Shown here one piece after another: positions 24,901-32,156 of a stretch of DNA of 64,000 nucleotides (its first letter is position 1; every line of letters begins with the position of its first letter). The translations under genes were made by a program, and so were the position numbers. Location of the stretch: the NCBI GenBank assembly GCA_037951105.1, contig JBAMJV010002072.1, positions 1 through 64,000 on the forward strand, written 5' to 3'. This stretch comes from Echinarachnius parma (Eukaryota > Echinodermata > Echinoidea > Clypeasteroida > Echinarachniidae). Under the pieces are notes generated by a model. That model made no database searches. It had not been told where the DNA came from and saw only the letters and a list, made by a program, of their open reading frames with translations.

Positions 24901-27900
24901 TCTGTGTACATGTTGATTTGGGCTTGATATAAATAAATTGCGTAATGGCGGAGGCCTCATTTTCGACTGCGCGCAGTCGAAGATTCAACTAGTATGACTT
25001 GATCACATTGGATTCTTTGGAATAAACTTTGTCAATAAAAATACTTTTTTTTTTTTAATACAATGTATTGTATGGGTAAGGTTGTGCCTCTGTTGCTCCA
25101 TTTGAGAAATAATTCATCGGAATTTAAAATACTCTTCTGAAATTTGTGAAATGATGGGTGTGTGTTTTATCAGGGTAAAAAATAAATACAAATGTAAGAA
25201 ACTTGGGCTAGCAAAATTACCGTTTTATTAGAGGTTTTTTTTTTACAGAGATCTTATTCTTGTAATTTCACTATTAGATTTACTCATTATTTTTAAAATA
25301 TCTACTAGTGAAATTCCCCAAAGGTTCATCCTTGAAAATAACATTTTATTTCAATGATTTTTTTCTTTCTTTTCCCTTCCAGCGTTCCTTCGCCTCAGAA
25401 GCTGAGCAGTTACTGGCATCGGCTGAAGGTCCAATACGTCTCTGATTATCACTTCAAAACTTTTGAAGGTGAGTTTGTCGTTTCACCATCACCCAATCGG
25501 CGAAGAAAGCCAAATGCACACAGATCTGACTCAACCCGATCCGACTGGTTTTCAGTCGAATTGGGTTAGTATATACGCATTGCCTCACAACCTCTGATTT
25601 TGCCAGTCAGGAGCCAGTCGGGGGCCGATTCAGTATGTTAAATCCGCTCCAACTGATCCGTCACCACTCTAGCCCGACTGAAAACCAGTCGGATCAGCTG
25701 TGTGTGTGGGTTGGTAAATGCACTAATTTTTGCTAGAGTTTCATCTATCTTCTGTCCTTGCCATCATTTTAGAAGCCTTGAAAAAGAATTTGTGCCTAAT
25801 TTTAAAAATTTAATCTATCACCTATTGGAGAAAAAAATCCTACTTTAATTTGTACTGGCATAAAGTTGGTTGTTTTTAGGGGGTGTACCCCATTAACAAG
25901 TGTATGGTACCCAATTAAGTGGTGAAACTTTCCTTAACATAAGAAACGTTTGGTCAGATCCTACCCCTTTAAATGTTATTCCATTAAAGGGATTTACATG
26001 TAGTATCTTTGTTGACATGAGCAAAAAGTAATGAATTGTTGATGAAATGTGTATCTTCGTGATCTGATATGTCCACTAAGTAATGTGTGAAAAGTTTACA
26101 TTACATGGTTGTACTATGGCCAATAAGTGAGCGAAAATGCAAAGCAATATTTGCCAACTCATTGCACTGACTTTGTACACAGTTATAACTTTCCACTCCT
26201 GACGACGGATAGTCAACCTATTTGAAACGTCGAGCCCCTCCTACCATCCACCCTCTCCTCGCAATACCAACAGTCCTTTCCAGGACTATCCCAACAGTCC
26301 TTTCTAGGACTACCAATAGTCCTTTCTAGGACTACCAATAGTCCTTTCTAGGACTACCAACAGTCCTTTTCAGGACTATCCCAACAGTCCTTTTCAGGAC
26401 TATCCCAACAGTCCTTTCTAGGACTACCAACAGTCCTTTTTAGGACTCTCCTAGAAAGAATATCAACAGTCCTTTTCAGGACTATCCCAACAGTCCTTTC
26501 TAGGACTCTCCTAGAAAGAATACCAACAGTCCTTTTTAGGACTACACCAACAGTCCTTTTTAGGACTACACCAACAGTCCTTTCTAGGAATACCAATAGT
26601 TCTTTCTAGGACTACCAACAGTCCTTTTCAGGACTATCCCAACAGTCCTTTTCAGGACTATCCCAACAGTCCTTTCTAGGACTACCAACAGTCCTTTTTA
26701 GGACTCTCCTAGAAAGAATATCAACAGTCCTTTTCAGGACTATCCCAACAGTCCTTTCTAGGACTACCAACAGTCCTTTCTAGGACTCTCCTAGAAAGAA
26801 TACCAACAGTCCTTTTTAGGACTACACCAACAGTCCTTTTTAGGACTACACCAACAGTCCTTTCTAGGACTACCAATAGTCCTTTCTAGGACTACCAACA
26901 GTCCTTTTCAGGACTATCCCAACAGTCCTTTTCAGGACTATCCCAACAGTCCTTTCTAGGACTACCAACAGTCCTTTCTAGGACTCTCCTAGAAAGAATA
27001 CCAACAGTCCTTTTTAGGACTACACCAACAGTCCTTTTTAGGACTACACCAACAGTCCTTTCTAGGACTACCAATAGTCCTTTCTAGGACTCACCAATCC
27101 TCCCCTCTCACATGGTGCAACCGCAAACCACGAGTATTATTAACTTTCCAGTAACTGTCATTTGTTGCCCTGACAAGGATCCTGCTAGGATTGAAAGCTA
27201 GGCTCTGTACGACTTCCATTACCAGTGGATAATTAAAAATCCTAACTCTTAAATCGTACAAATCTTTTAAACAAAGGGGAAATTCTAAAGACCAAAACCT
27301 GTTCCACGCTTCTATTGGTAATAGAAATGCAACAAGGTATGAGAGAATGAATAGAGTTCTAAAAAGGTTTTGAGGATTTGGACAATGTTACTAGATCCGC
27401 TTAACCACTTGACTGCTATTGGCTTAAAACGCGTTCATACCCCATGTGCTACAGCATTTTTTTGGAAATATGATATTCATGTATATATATTGCCTATATA
27501 TTTGTTTTTTACGTTTATTTCTTATTTTTTTGTGGTGATTGATCATGTTCATCCTCATCATTACTGTCTGTCAGGTTGCTTCCATCCCCACCATCTCCGG
27601 TAGTAGGAAGATATCGAGGAGACATCCGCTCTCTGGGAGGAGTGGGCGAAGATGAATGCCTGCTTGGAATCGCACCAACATCCATATTAGTGGGACTACA
27701 ACATCACTTTCATCACCAGATCTTTCACTTTCATTATCAAAATCACTCCCTAGATCCATAAAGTCTTCCTCTTCACTCTCTGAAATATCTGAACAATCAC
27801 TAAAATCACTTTCACTTTTGTCATCCGTCACCACTCTAGCCCGACTGAAAACCAGTCGGATCAGCTGTGTGTGTGGGTTGGTAAATGCACTAATTTTTGC

Positions 27901-30900
27901 TAGAGTTTCATCTATCTTCTGTCCTTGCCATCATTTTAGAAGCCTTGAAAAAGAATTTGTGCCTAATTTTAAAAATTTAATCTATCACCTATTGGAGAAA
28001 AAAATCCTACTTTAATTTGTACTGGCATAAAGTTGGTTGTTTTTAGGGGGTGTACCCCATTAACAAGTGTATGGTACCCAATTAAGTGGTGAAACTTTCC
28101 TTAACATAAGAAACGTTTGGTCAGATCCTACCCCTTTAAATGTTATTCCATTAAAGGGATTTACATGTAGTATCTTTGTTGACATGAGCAAAAAGTAATG
28201 AATTGTTGATGAAATGTGTATCTTCGTGATCTGATATGTCCACTAAGTAATGTGTGAAAAGTTTACATTACATGGTTGTACTATGGCCAATAAGTGAGCG
28301 AAAATGCAAAGCAATATTTGCCAACTCATTGCACTGACTTTGTACACAGTTATAACTTTCCACTCCTGACGACGGATAGTCAACCTATTTGAAACGTCGA
28401 GCCCCTCCTACCATCCACCCTCTCCTCGCAATACCAACAGTCCTTTCCAGGACTATCCCAACAGTCCTTTCTAGGACTACCAATAGTCCTTTCTAGGACT
28501 ACCAATAGTCCTTTCTAGGACTACCAACAGTCCTTTTCAGGACTATCCCAACAGTCCTTTTCAGGACTATCCCAACAGTCCTTTCTAGGACTACCAACAG
28601 TCCTTTTTAGGACTCTCCTAGAAAGAATATCAACAGTCCTTTTCAGGACTATCCCAACAGTCCTTTCTAGGACTCTCCTAGAAAGAATACCAACAGTCCT
28701 TTTTAGGACTACACCAACAGTCCTTTTTAGGACTACACCAACAGTCCTTTCTAGGAATACCAATAGTTCTTTCTAGGACTACCAACAGTCCTTTTCAGGA
28801 CTATCCCAACAGTCCTTTTCAGGACTATCCCAACAGTCCTTTCTAGGACTACCAACAGTCCTTTTTAGGACTCTCCTAGAAAGAATATCAACAGTCCTTT
28901 TCAGGACTATCCCAACAGTCCTTTCTAGGACTACCAACAGTCCTTTCTAGGACTCTCCTAGAAAGAATACCAACAGTCCTTTTTAGGACTACACCAACAG
29001 TCCTTTTTAGGACTACACCAACAGTCCTTTCTAGGACTACCAATAGTCCTTTCTAGGACTACCAACAGTCCTTTTCAGGACTATCCCAACAGTCCTTTTC
29101 AGGACTATCCCAACAGTCCTTTCTAGGACTACCAACAGTCCTTTCTAGGACTCTCCTAGAAAGAATACCAACAGTCCTTTTTAGGACTACACCAACAGTC
29201 CTTTTTAGGACTACACCAACAGTCCTTTCTAGGACTACCAATAGTCCTTTCTAGGACTCACCAATCCTCCCCTCTCACATGGTGCAACCGCAAACCACGA
29301 GTATTATTAACTTTCCAGTAACTGTCATTTGTTGCCCTGACAAGGATCCTGCTAGGATTGAAAGCTAGGCTCTGTACGACTTCCATTACCAGTGGATAAT
29401 TAAAAATCCTAACTCTTAAATCGTACAAATCTTTTAAACAAAGGGGAAATTCTAAAGACCAAAACCTGTTCCACGCTTCTATTGGTAATAGAAATGCAAC
29501 AAGGTATGAGAGAATGAATAGAGTTCTAAAAAGGTTTTGAGGATTTGGACAATGTTACTAGATCCGCTTAACCACTTGACTGCTATTGGCTTAAAACGCG
29601 TTCATACCCCATGTGCTACAGCATTTTTTTGGAAATATGATATTCATGTATATATATTGCCTATATATTTGTTTTTTACGTTTATTTCTTATTTTTTTGT
29701 GGTGATTGATCATGTTCATCCTCATCATTACTGTCTGTCAGGTTGCTTCCATCCCCACCATCTCCGGTAGTAGGAAGATATCGAGGAGACATCCGCTCTC
29801 TGGGAGGAGTGGGCGAAGATGAATGCCTGCTTGGAATTGCACCAACATCCATATTAGTGGGACTACAACATCACTTTCATCACCAGATCTTTCACTTTCA
29901 TTATCAAAATCACTCCCTAGATCCATAAAGTCTTCCTCTTCACTCTCTGAAATATCTGAACAATCACTAAAATCACTTTCACTTTTGTCATCAAATGTAG
30001 AACTCCGAAGTGAACGGGGGCCGCCATCTTGAAAGTTTTTTTTGCTCAGTACACTCGGCTTTACAGCTTAGATAACTGTTCACATAGTGGTAAAAAAAGG
30101 CAGGATTTTTTTTTTGAAGAGCGCCAGCTACTGTTCAAAACCTGTAAAACAACATTCATTGCAGTGCTAACTACACAGTAGGGCTAGGCATTATGCAGCG
30201 CTACGGTTTTGAAAGTGCAATGTCCTAAGCACATACATGTACGTGGTACGCACAGGCGGGCGAGAGCGAGAGCACGTACATGTACGTGGTGAGCAGTCAA
30301 GTGCTTAAGAAGAAACTACTGTATTATGAATTGAGGGGTCATCTTTTTTTCTTGTAATTAGACAACCTTGGAGTGCTGAACAGCAAGGTGCTGCCTCAAC
30401 TGCAGAGGAAGATGGCAAACGAGGGACTCCAGAACAAAGGTCCAGAATTTGTTGATGCATCGGACGATGATTCTGATGCCCATGGAAGAAGAAGAGCGAA
30501 CTCAAGAAAAACGAAAGGTAGGTAGCTGAATTAGTCCCCTAACATCGCACAACAAAATGGCTCATTGAACCTCAATTTGGCTCCCTCAAAAAATGCTTGA
30601 GGAGTCTGGTTTGCTACCTTAAAAAAAACTTATTGAAAGAGCCATGTTTTCATAAGCAGGTGCTTGCTAGAGTAGTGCTCGTTTTTTACATTTTTTTAAA
30701 ATTAACATTTTGTAGTCAATGTGAAATTAACTGTAAATAATGTGCGCTAACAGATAAGGATGTGTATTACAAAGAATACAAAAATCTCCAGTAATTGTAT
30801 AGCTCCCAATGCTTTACTTGATTTTTCACCAAAGTAATCTTGTCCATCCCCTACAGGTGGAAAACGTCGACACGACAAGGAAAACGCAGAGGATCGTGGG

Positions 30901-31464
30901 AACCGCCGCACAGTTGCCGAAGCGAGGGTCGCTCAGGAAGCGGGAGAAGACTCGGGGGTAGCGAGCACTCTTCCCAGTAACACCGATCACCCAGATTCAG
31001 ATCATTGGGATACCGATCACCAAGCGCATCAGGAGATGAGAAAGCGAAAGACGAAGAAGAAGAGGAGGAAGAAGAGGAACTCTGGTGACGGAGATGAGCA
31101 AGAGCGGCATGTAGCGAGGGAAAGTGATGCAGACGTTGGAAACACGAACAGTAGCGTAGAGAGCGGAGACATATTCCAGCCAGACGAACCGGCGCAAAAC
31201 GTGCGCAGCGATGAAGGTGCTGGTTGTGATGATGAGGTCCGTGAAAGGAAAAGAAAAAAGAAGAAACATAAACATCGTGAACATCATGACGATGAAAGCG
31301 ATGCTGCACTCGTAGGAGGAGATGATGACCAAGCGACGAGTGAAAGCATGGAGAGTTTGAATGATGGGACACGGCATGTTACCTTGGAAGGTGACGTTGG
31401 AAGTAGTTGTCGTCTTCATAAAAAGAAAAGGAAAAGGGACAGATCAACGATAGGTGACAATTAG
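13846..31464 (+). CDS. TTF1: TTF1-like Myb-domain protein (transcription termination factor 1 family), 11 coding exons
   Basis: The gene model was built by hand from GT/AG sites whose phases all match, giving about 578 residues. The domain order is: an acidic Ser/Glu-rich N-terminus (1-50); a TTF1-type pre-Myb region with GMWTGLEDRRLKDN and RPIYNVYIRARKIFDPKNYLG (56-138); Myb repeat 1 with WSKIGREMGRSGRSLCDKFK (139-180); Myb repeat 2 starting GNWSEAEKEKL and ending VAQCRTQWVDILSW (187-246); a third SANT-like unit with DIDWLALLDQF and LSSYWHRLKVQYV (260-315); then an acidic linker and a Lys/Arg-rich tail with two nuclear-localisation-like blocks (KKKRRKKR, ERKRKKKKHKHR). In vertebrates TTF1 binds rDNA terminator boxes, stops RNA polymerase I and organises rDNA chromatin. 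DMTF1 is the nearest alternative family, but the 'RLK..YV....F..I/NLG..LP.L' end fits TTF1 better. The assignment is from motif recognition. Introns are packed with transposons. Upstream non-coding exons are not resolved. Confidence 0.82.
14285..14600. mobile_element. MITE with AAAGGGA(C/T)TTAGTAAC termini, worn copy
   Basis: It starts 'aaagggacttagtaacattg' and contains 'ggacaggttttggtttttca', 'cagtggacatatcagataac' and 'caatgagttagt'. All of these recur in inverted order in the full copy at 23247-23629. The right end is degraded. Confidence 0.65.
14794..15568. mobile_element. TTAA-bounded element with poly-G/C ends, copy 2
   Basis: TTAA at 14794-14797 and 15565-15568 flank CCCTATTAAGGCCGGG and CCGGCCTTAATAGGG. 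Each end carries a G run, 'ccataatgg', then a C run, a self-complementary block that folds on itself. Internal sequence resembles the copies at 9475 and 46670 ('cttgcgcacgttttaaaaca', 'cgaaaatcggac'). It lies in intron 1 of the TTF1-like gene. Confidence 0.85.
15639..15979. mobile_element. hAT-like MITE with CAGGGCTC(C/G)ACACT ends
   Basis: The left end CAGGGCTCCACACTCACC and right end GCGAGTGTCGAGCCTTG are inverted. CACTTAG occurs on both outer sides, close to an hAT-type duplication. The interior repeats 'actggcccc'. Related ends 'actggcc...agtgttagtgtcgag' are seen near 23190-23225 and 43625-43655. Confidence 0.65.
16529..16605 (+). CDS. TTF1: TTF1-like gene, exon 2
   Basis: Acceptor 'ttttgcaaag' ends at 16528 and donor 'gtaaaa' begins at 16606. 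It starts in phase 1 and ends in phase 0. It encodes IVVREGMWTGLEDRRLKDN and MELICK; the 'G.WT..ED..LK.N' pattern is the start of the TTF1-type DNA-binding region. Confidence 0.78.
16958..17030 (+). pseudogene. Decayed copy of TTF1-like exon 3 (copy A)
   Basis: 'aaataccaaattgatgaagc' and 'gataatgtaccctcaagagt' match the start and middle of the real exon at 17266-17371, preceded by a matching 'accacag' acceptor. The copy has a TAG where the exon has AAG (gcgagg-tag) and a deletion after 'gagttc', so it cannot be used in frame. Confidence 0.85.
17081..17160 (+). pseudogene. Decayed copy of TTF1-like exon 3 (copy B)
   Basis: 'aagaattgatgaagcatgga', then 'cctgatgctacagacacgag', parallel the exon's 'aggattgatgaagcgagga' and 'cccgacagtgcagacatgag'. 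The acceptor AG has been lost and there are several substitutions. It is more diverged than copy A. Confidence 0.75.
17266..17371 (+). CDS. TTF1: TTF1-like gene, exon 3
   Basis: Acceptor 'ttttccctcacag' ends at 17265 and donor 'gtgaga' starts at 17372. Phase 0 to phase 1. The 35 codons read KYRIDEARKIMYPQEYPDS and continue to EEKLLIKL, a helical charged segment between the two halves of the TTF1 pre-Myb region. Two broken copies lie just upstream. Confidence 0.82.
18340..18450. repeat. Short array of the AGTCCT-AGGACT minisatellite
   Basis: Four units of 'agtcct' spaced by four bases from 'aggact', with 'tcctagaaagaataccaaca' between them. They are followed by 'cggtgcaaccacaaaggc', which matches the edge of the large arrays at 27110 and 29277. 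This is a small relative of the intron-9 element. Confidence 0.8.
18548..18626 (+). CDS. TTF1: TTF1-like gene, exon 4
   Basis: Acceptor 'ttttcttcag' ends at 18547 and donor 'gtaaga' starts at 18627. Phase 1 to phase 2. It encodes KGIQRPIYNVYIRARKIFD and PKNYLG, the conserved 'RP...VY.RA...D' segment that precedes the first Myb repeat in TTF1/Reb1-like proteins. Confidence 0.85.
18678..18956 (+). mobile_element. tRNA-derived SINE (Met-like head)
   Basis: The A box 'tggcttagcggtaagag' and B box 'gggttggaaccc' are spaced as in a tRNA, with CAT at the anticodon position but poor stem pairing. The body contains 'ccttctgccttctagccagg' and ends near 'atgagcacgggaaggacttt'. Copies are at 7265-8040 and 57247-57760. 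It lies in intron 4 of the TTF1-like gene. Confidence 0.8.
18954..19521. mobile_element. TTAA-bounded MITE with AAGGGG(A/T)ATTCC ends
   Basis: TTAA at 18954-18957 and 19518-19521 with inverted ends 'aaaggggaattcc' and 'ggaatacccctt'. The interior has 'cattttgacttctacatgga' but no long open frame. It abuts the SINE tail directly. Confidence 0.65.
20028..20164 (+). CDS. TTF1: TTF1-like gene, exon 5 (Myb repeat 1)
   Basis: Acceptor 'ttcttcacttgaag' ends at 20027 and donor 'gtatgt' starts at 20165. Phase 2 to phase 1. The 45 codons form a Myb/SANT repeat: FSSEEVQEMKALTRQFGTRW and SKIGREMGRSGRSLCDKFK. The aromatic spacing F...W and the 'GRS..S..DKF' recognition helix are intact. Confidence 0.9.
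20731..20899 (+). CDS. TTF1: TTF1-like gene, exon 6 (Myb repeat 2)
   Basis: Acceptor 'tttttctttcag' ends at 20730 and donor 'gtcagt' starts at 20900. Phase 1 to phase 2. It encodes SGNWSEAEKEKLVKVVKQV, an insert with NRDRNVERLYFK, and IPWTTVSERMETRNVAQC then RTQ(W). The long insert between helices 1 and 2 is usual for this family. GC content here is markedly higher than in the introns. Two decayed copies follow. Confidence 0.9.
21014..21170 (+). pseudogene. Decayed copy of TTF1-like exon 6 (copy A, 3' half)
   Basis: 'gatgaccgcaacgtgaaacg', 'cttcaagatcccctggacga' and 'cattcagtggtcagttagaa' match the last two thirds of exon 6 and its donor. 'gagacgtga' introduces a TGA stop in frame. The copied part also includes intron sequence after the donor, so this was a DNA-level tandem duplication. 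Confidence 0.9.
21211..22085 (+). pseudogene. Decayed copy of TTF1-like exon 6 (copy B), split by an insertion
   Basis: 21211-21240 ('agtgaccgcaagatggagca', 'gctgtactcc') and 22041-22085 ('gaaaatgtcgcgcaatgccg', 'catccaatggtcagt') are the two parts of a third exon-6 copy, separated by about 800 bp of inserted repeats. The order of exon 6 then copies A and B suggests stepwise duplication followed by decay. Confidence 0.75.
21243..22040. mobile_element. Nested insertion with 'acgagggcg' ends
   Basis: The left side carries 'cacgagggcgatttt' and the right side 'cacgggggcgatttt' and 'gggggcgaatcgccc'. Inside, 21416-21840 is a second element with inverted ends TACCGTACTGACCGGCG and 'cgccggtcagtacggta' (one substitution). 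The block interrupts the pseudo-exon. No coding potential is seen. Confidence 0.6.
22178..22580. mobile_element. TTAA-flanked MITE (AACCCATTCAGGAC ends) hosting another MITE
   Basis: Outer inverted ends 'ttaacccattcaggac' and 'gtcctgaatgggttaa' enclose a separate element at 22231-22542. This is a simple two-level nest. Confidence 0.7.
22231..22542. mobile_element. Foldback MITE 'GGGGGGTGTTTCACAAAGAT', copy 1
   Basis: Inverted arms of about 75 bp: 'ggtgtttcacaaagatccta' and 'agttgaacttaactctaagt' against their complements at 22480-22542. Family members are at 31696-31998 and 47795-48127. It is non-coding. Confidence 0.85.
22815..22996. mobile_element. MITE with TACCGTATTTG termini
   Basis: The inverted ends 'tactgtatttgctggtgtat' and 'aatacaccgacaaatacggt' enclose several copies of 'ggtgcggttaatacac' and A/T runs. 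The ends resemble those of the nested element at 21416-21840 ('taccgtactg'). Confidence 0.65.
23247..23629. mobile_element. MITE with AAAGGGA(C/T)TTAGTAAC ends, full copy
   Basis: The ends 'aaagggatttagtaactttg' and 'caatgttactaagtcccttt' are inverted. The interior includes 'ctgatatgtccactgggtgt'. Related copies are at 14285-14600, 25985-26190 plus 27225-27405 (split), the duplicate of that at 28152-29570, 49758-49930 and 56822-57080. Confidence 0.85.
23660..23755 (+). CDS. TTF1: TTF1-like gene, exon 7
   Basis: Acceptor 'gttgactttctag' ends at 23659 and donor 'gtgggt' starts at 23756. Phase 2 to phase 2. It completes the Myb repeat-2 Trp and encodes VDILSWAAAEYTDRETSRKT and WDMSDKISLIQ, leading into the third SANT-like unit. 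Confidence 0.85.
23944..24172. mobile_element. Foldback MITE 'GGGTGGAATTCACAAAGGAG'
   Basis: The arms 'gggtggaattcacaaaggag' with 'gtttgtacaaaccatggttt' and their complements at 24085-24170 are nearly perfect, with 'tacaaacctcc' duplicated in the right arm. It lies in intron 7. Confidence 0.8.
24234..24302 (+). CDS. TTF1: TTF1-like gene, exon 8
   Basis: Acceptor 'tttttatctcaag' ends at 24233 and donor 'gtaatt' starts at 24303. Phase 2 to phase 2. It encodes VYKMDVNSEQDIDWLALLDQ and FP. The 'E.DIDW..L' motif is shared by the third SANT-like repeat of TTF1 and DMTF1. Confidence 0.85.
24328..25000. mobile_element. Dispersed repeat with CCGTCCGTCCG block and repeated 'ggtcatgaggtcaaagg' units
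   Basis: It contains 'gtccgtccgtccg' and three diverged internal repeats of 'ctgaccaaacttggtacatg', 'ttagattttggggtcatgag' and 'tcaaaggtcacag', and it ends 'gactgcgcgcagtcg'. The left 'ccgtaacgaagtttccggag' contains a short inverted repeat. This repeat type is common in marine invertebrate genomes (general knowledge, not checked). Confidence 0.6.
25383..25468 (+). CDS. TTF1: TTF1-like gene, exon 9
   Basis: Acceptor 'cttttcccttccag' ends at 25382 and donor 'gtgagt' starts at 25469. Phase 2 to phase 1. It encodes VPSPQKLSSYWHRLKVQYV and SDYHFKTFE; 'W.RLK..YV....FKTF' fits the end of the TTF1 third repeat. The next exon is 4.9 kb away, across the duplicated intron. Confidence 0.85.
25518..25700. 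mobile_element. Foldback around 'GATCCGACTGGTTTTCAGTCG'
   Basis: The arms 'cccgatccgactggttttca' and 'tgaaaaccagtcggatcagc' are inverted, with further pairing of 'cacacagatctgac' to 'cagctgtgtgtgtg'. A worn relative is at 49935-50025. The left breakpoint of the intron duplication (25656) lies inside it. Confidence 0.7.
26262..27100. repeat. Minisatellite of self-complementary 20-23-bp units, copy 1
   Basis: About 35 units of 'caacagtcctttctaggact' and variants. Each unit pairs with itself (AGTCCT, four bases, AGGACT), and a second motif 'ctcctagaaagaat' occurs at longer intervals, giving a higher-order repeat of about 250 bp. It is preceded by 'gaaacgtcgagcccctccta' and followed by 'catggtgcaaccgcaaacca'. 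These edges match other copies, so it is a mobile unit. It interrupts the MITE that starts at 25985. Open frames through it are artefacts. Confidence 0.95.
27401..27822 (-). mobile_element. piggyBac-like element, truncated duplicate
   Basis: TTAA at 27401-27404 is followed by the terminus CCACTTGACTGCTATTGG. On the minus strand it keeps an acidic frame (SESDFSDCSDISESEEEDF, DLGSDFDNESERSGDES) like the N-terminal region of piggyBac transposases. It is cut off at the duplication junction, and its full version is at 29568-30308. Confidence 0.7.
27823..29989 (+). repeat. 2,167-bp tandem duplication in intron 9, copy 2
   Basis: It is the direct repeat of 25656-27822. After 29992 it continues into the rest of the piggyBac-like element, which shows that this copy retains the ancestral right-hand junction. 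Confidence 0.95.
28429..29267. repeat. Minisatellite of self-complementary units, copy 2
   Basis: Same array as 26262-27100, including the variants 'ctaggaatacc' and 'aatagttctt', so the whole array was copied as one block. Confidence 0.95.
29568..30308 (-). mobile_element. Nonautonomous piggyBac-like element with TTAA duplications
   Basis: TTAA at 29568-29571 and 30305-30308. The inverted ends CCACTTGACTGCT and AGCAGTCAAGTGC match 12 of 13. The ends resemble the 'CCCTTTGACTGC' type of piggyBac. The minus strand holds an acidic frame that shifts once (after GDESDVV) and ends SPQKNKK-stop close to the left terminus. No DDD catalytic domain is present, so it is internally deleted. Confidence 0.8.
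30362..30517 (+). CDS. TTF1: TTF1-like gene, exon 10
   Basis: Acceptor 'tttcttgtaattag' ends at 30361 and donor 'gtaggt' starts at 30518. Phase 1 to phase 1. It encodes NLGVLNSKVLPQLQRKMAN, then an acidic DASDDDSDA and a basic GRRRANSRKTK. 'LPQLQRKM' corresponds to the 'LP.L...L..M' end of TTF1. The acceptor begins 53 bp after the piggyBac-like element. Confidence 0.85.
30857..31464 (+). CDS. TTF1: TTF1-like gene, exon 11 (terminal, basic tail)
   Basis: Acceptor 'ccatcccctacag' ends at 30856, and the frame runs in phase to the TAG at 31462-31464. About 201 codons, very rich in Lys, Arg, Asp and Glu, with nuclear-localisation-like blocks KRKTKKKRRKKR, ERKRKKKKHKHR and KKKRKRDR. It has no folded domain. 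In mammals the comparable lysine-rich part of TTF1 is N-terminal, so the position at the C-terminus is unusual. The antisense open frames here are shadows. Confidence 0.85.
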
Positions 31465-31695
31465 CAAGAGTGTAAATGCGGACCTGTATTGGCTCAGTTG
31501 GTAGTTAGCTGGATGGTTATCCCGAGGTTGCTAGTTCAAATTCTAAACAATCCAACAATTGTCAAAGAAGTATGGTGACTTTGGAAGAAGTAATCGTCTT
31601 TATAAAAAAGAAAAAGGAAAAAGACAGATAAATTATGGGCGACAATTAGCAAGAATGTAAAAGCAGAACTGTATTGGCTTTGTTGGTTGATAAAT

Positions 31696-31998
31696 GGGGG
31701 GTGTTTCACAAAGATTCAAAGTTGAACTTAATTCTAAGTTGGACCTAACTATTATGGAGAGCTGTTAGTTCTTTGTAACATATTTTTAAAACAATTTTTG
31801 AAAAGGCATCAAGTTTGATCAAATCAGTTTTATTTGTTATTGTCAAGGAGCCTTGAAATAATTGATATATATATATTTTTTTTGGAAGTCTCAAATACTT
31901 GTATGTTGGGGCTTTTGATTATGTGCTTTCAATTCCAAGGCTGCAATTGGATTTCCATAAATGTGAGGTCCAACTTATAATCGTTGTGAAACACCCTC
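31696..31998. mobile_element. Foldback MITE 'GGGGGTGTTTCACAAAGATT', copy 2
   Basis: The left end is 'gggggtgtttcacaaagatt' and the right end 'gtgaaacaccctc'. The interior resembles the 22231 copy ('ttgtaacat', 'tgatcaaatca') but is more diverged. It lies just beyond the TTF1-like stop codon. Confidence 0.75.
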
Positions 31999-32156
31999 TG
32001 GATTGTTTTCCTGGGTTGCTAATTCCAATTCTAAACCTTCCAGCTATTGTAAGAGAAGGATTGAGACTTTAATTTAAAAAGACAGAGCAAAGATACTAGA
32101 GCAAACAATGTAGACCTGTGTTTTCTCAGTTGGTAGAACGTTAGTATTAATTAGTG

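Larger units (their letters stand above)
25656..27822 (+). repeat. 2,167-bp tandem duplication in intron 9, copy 1
   Basis: Every feature from 25656 recurs 2,167 bp downstream with almost no difference; one seen substitution is 'ggaatcgc' at 27670 versus 'ggaattgc' at 29837. The copy begins in a foldback ('atccgtcaccactctagccc') and ends inside a piggyBac-like element, with only 'atc' shared at the junction. It contains a split MITE, a minisatellite and a truncated piggyBac fragment. Confidence 0.95.

Noticed and set aside
26262..27100. CRISPR-like array
   Set aside because: Units are contiguous, variable and self-complementary without unique spacers, and the sequence is clearly from an animal genome.
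27571..27834. Acidic minus-strand frame as a host gene
   Set aside because: It lies between TTAA-flanked piggyBac-type ends and is cut by the duplication junction, so it belongs to a transposon remnant.
26354..29241. Minus-strand frames with repeated KRTVGIL/KDCWDSPE
   Set aside because: They are translations of the AGTCCT minisatellite, present in both duplicated copies, with no sign of coding selection.
30851..31419. Long antisense frames (His/Ser/Leu-rich) over the last TTF1-like exon
   Set aside because: They are shadows of the lysine- and acid-rich coding strand, which is joined to upstream exons by phase.
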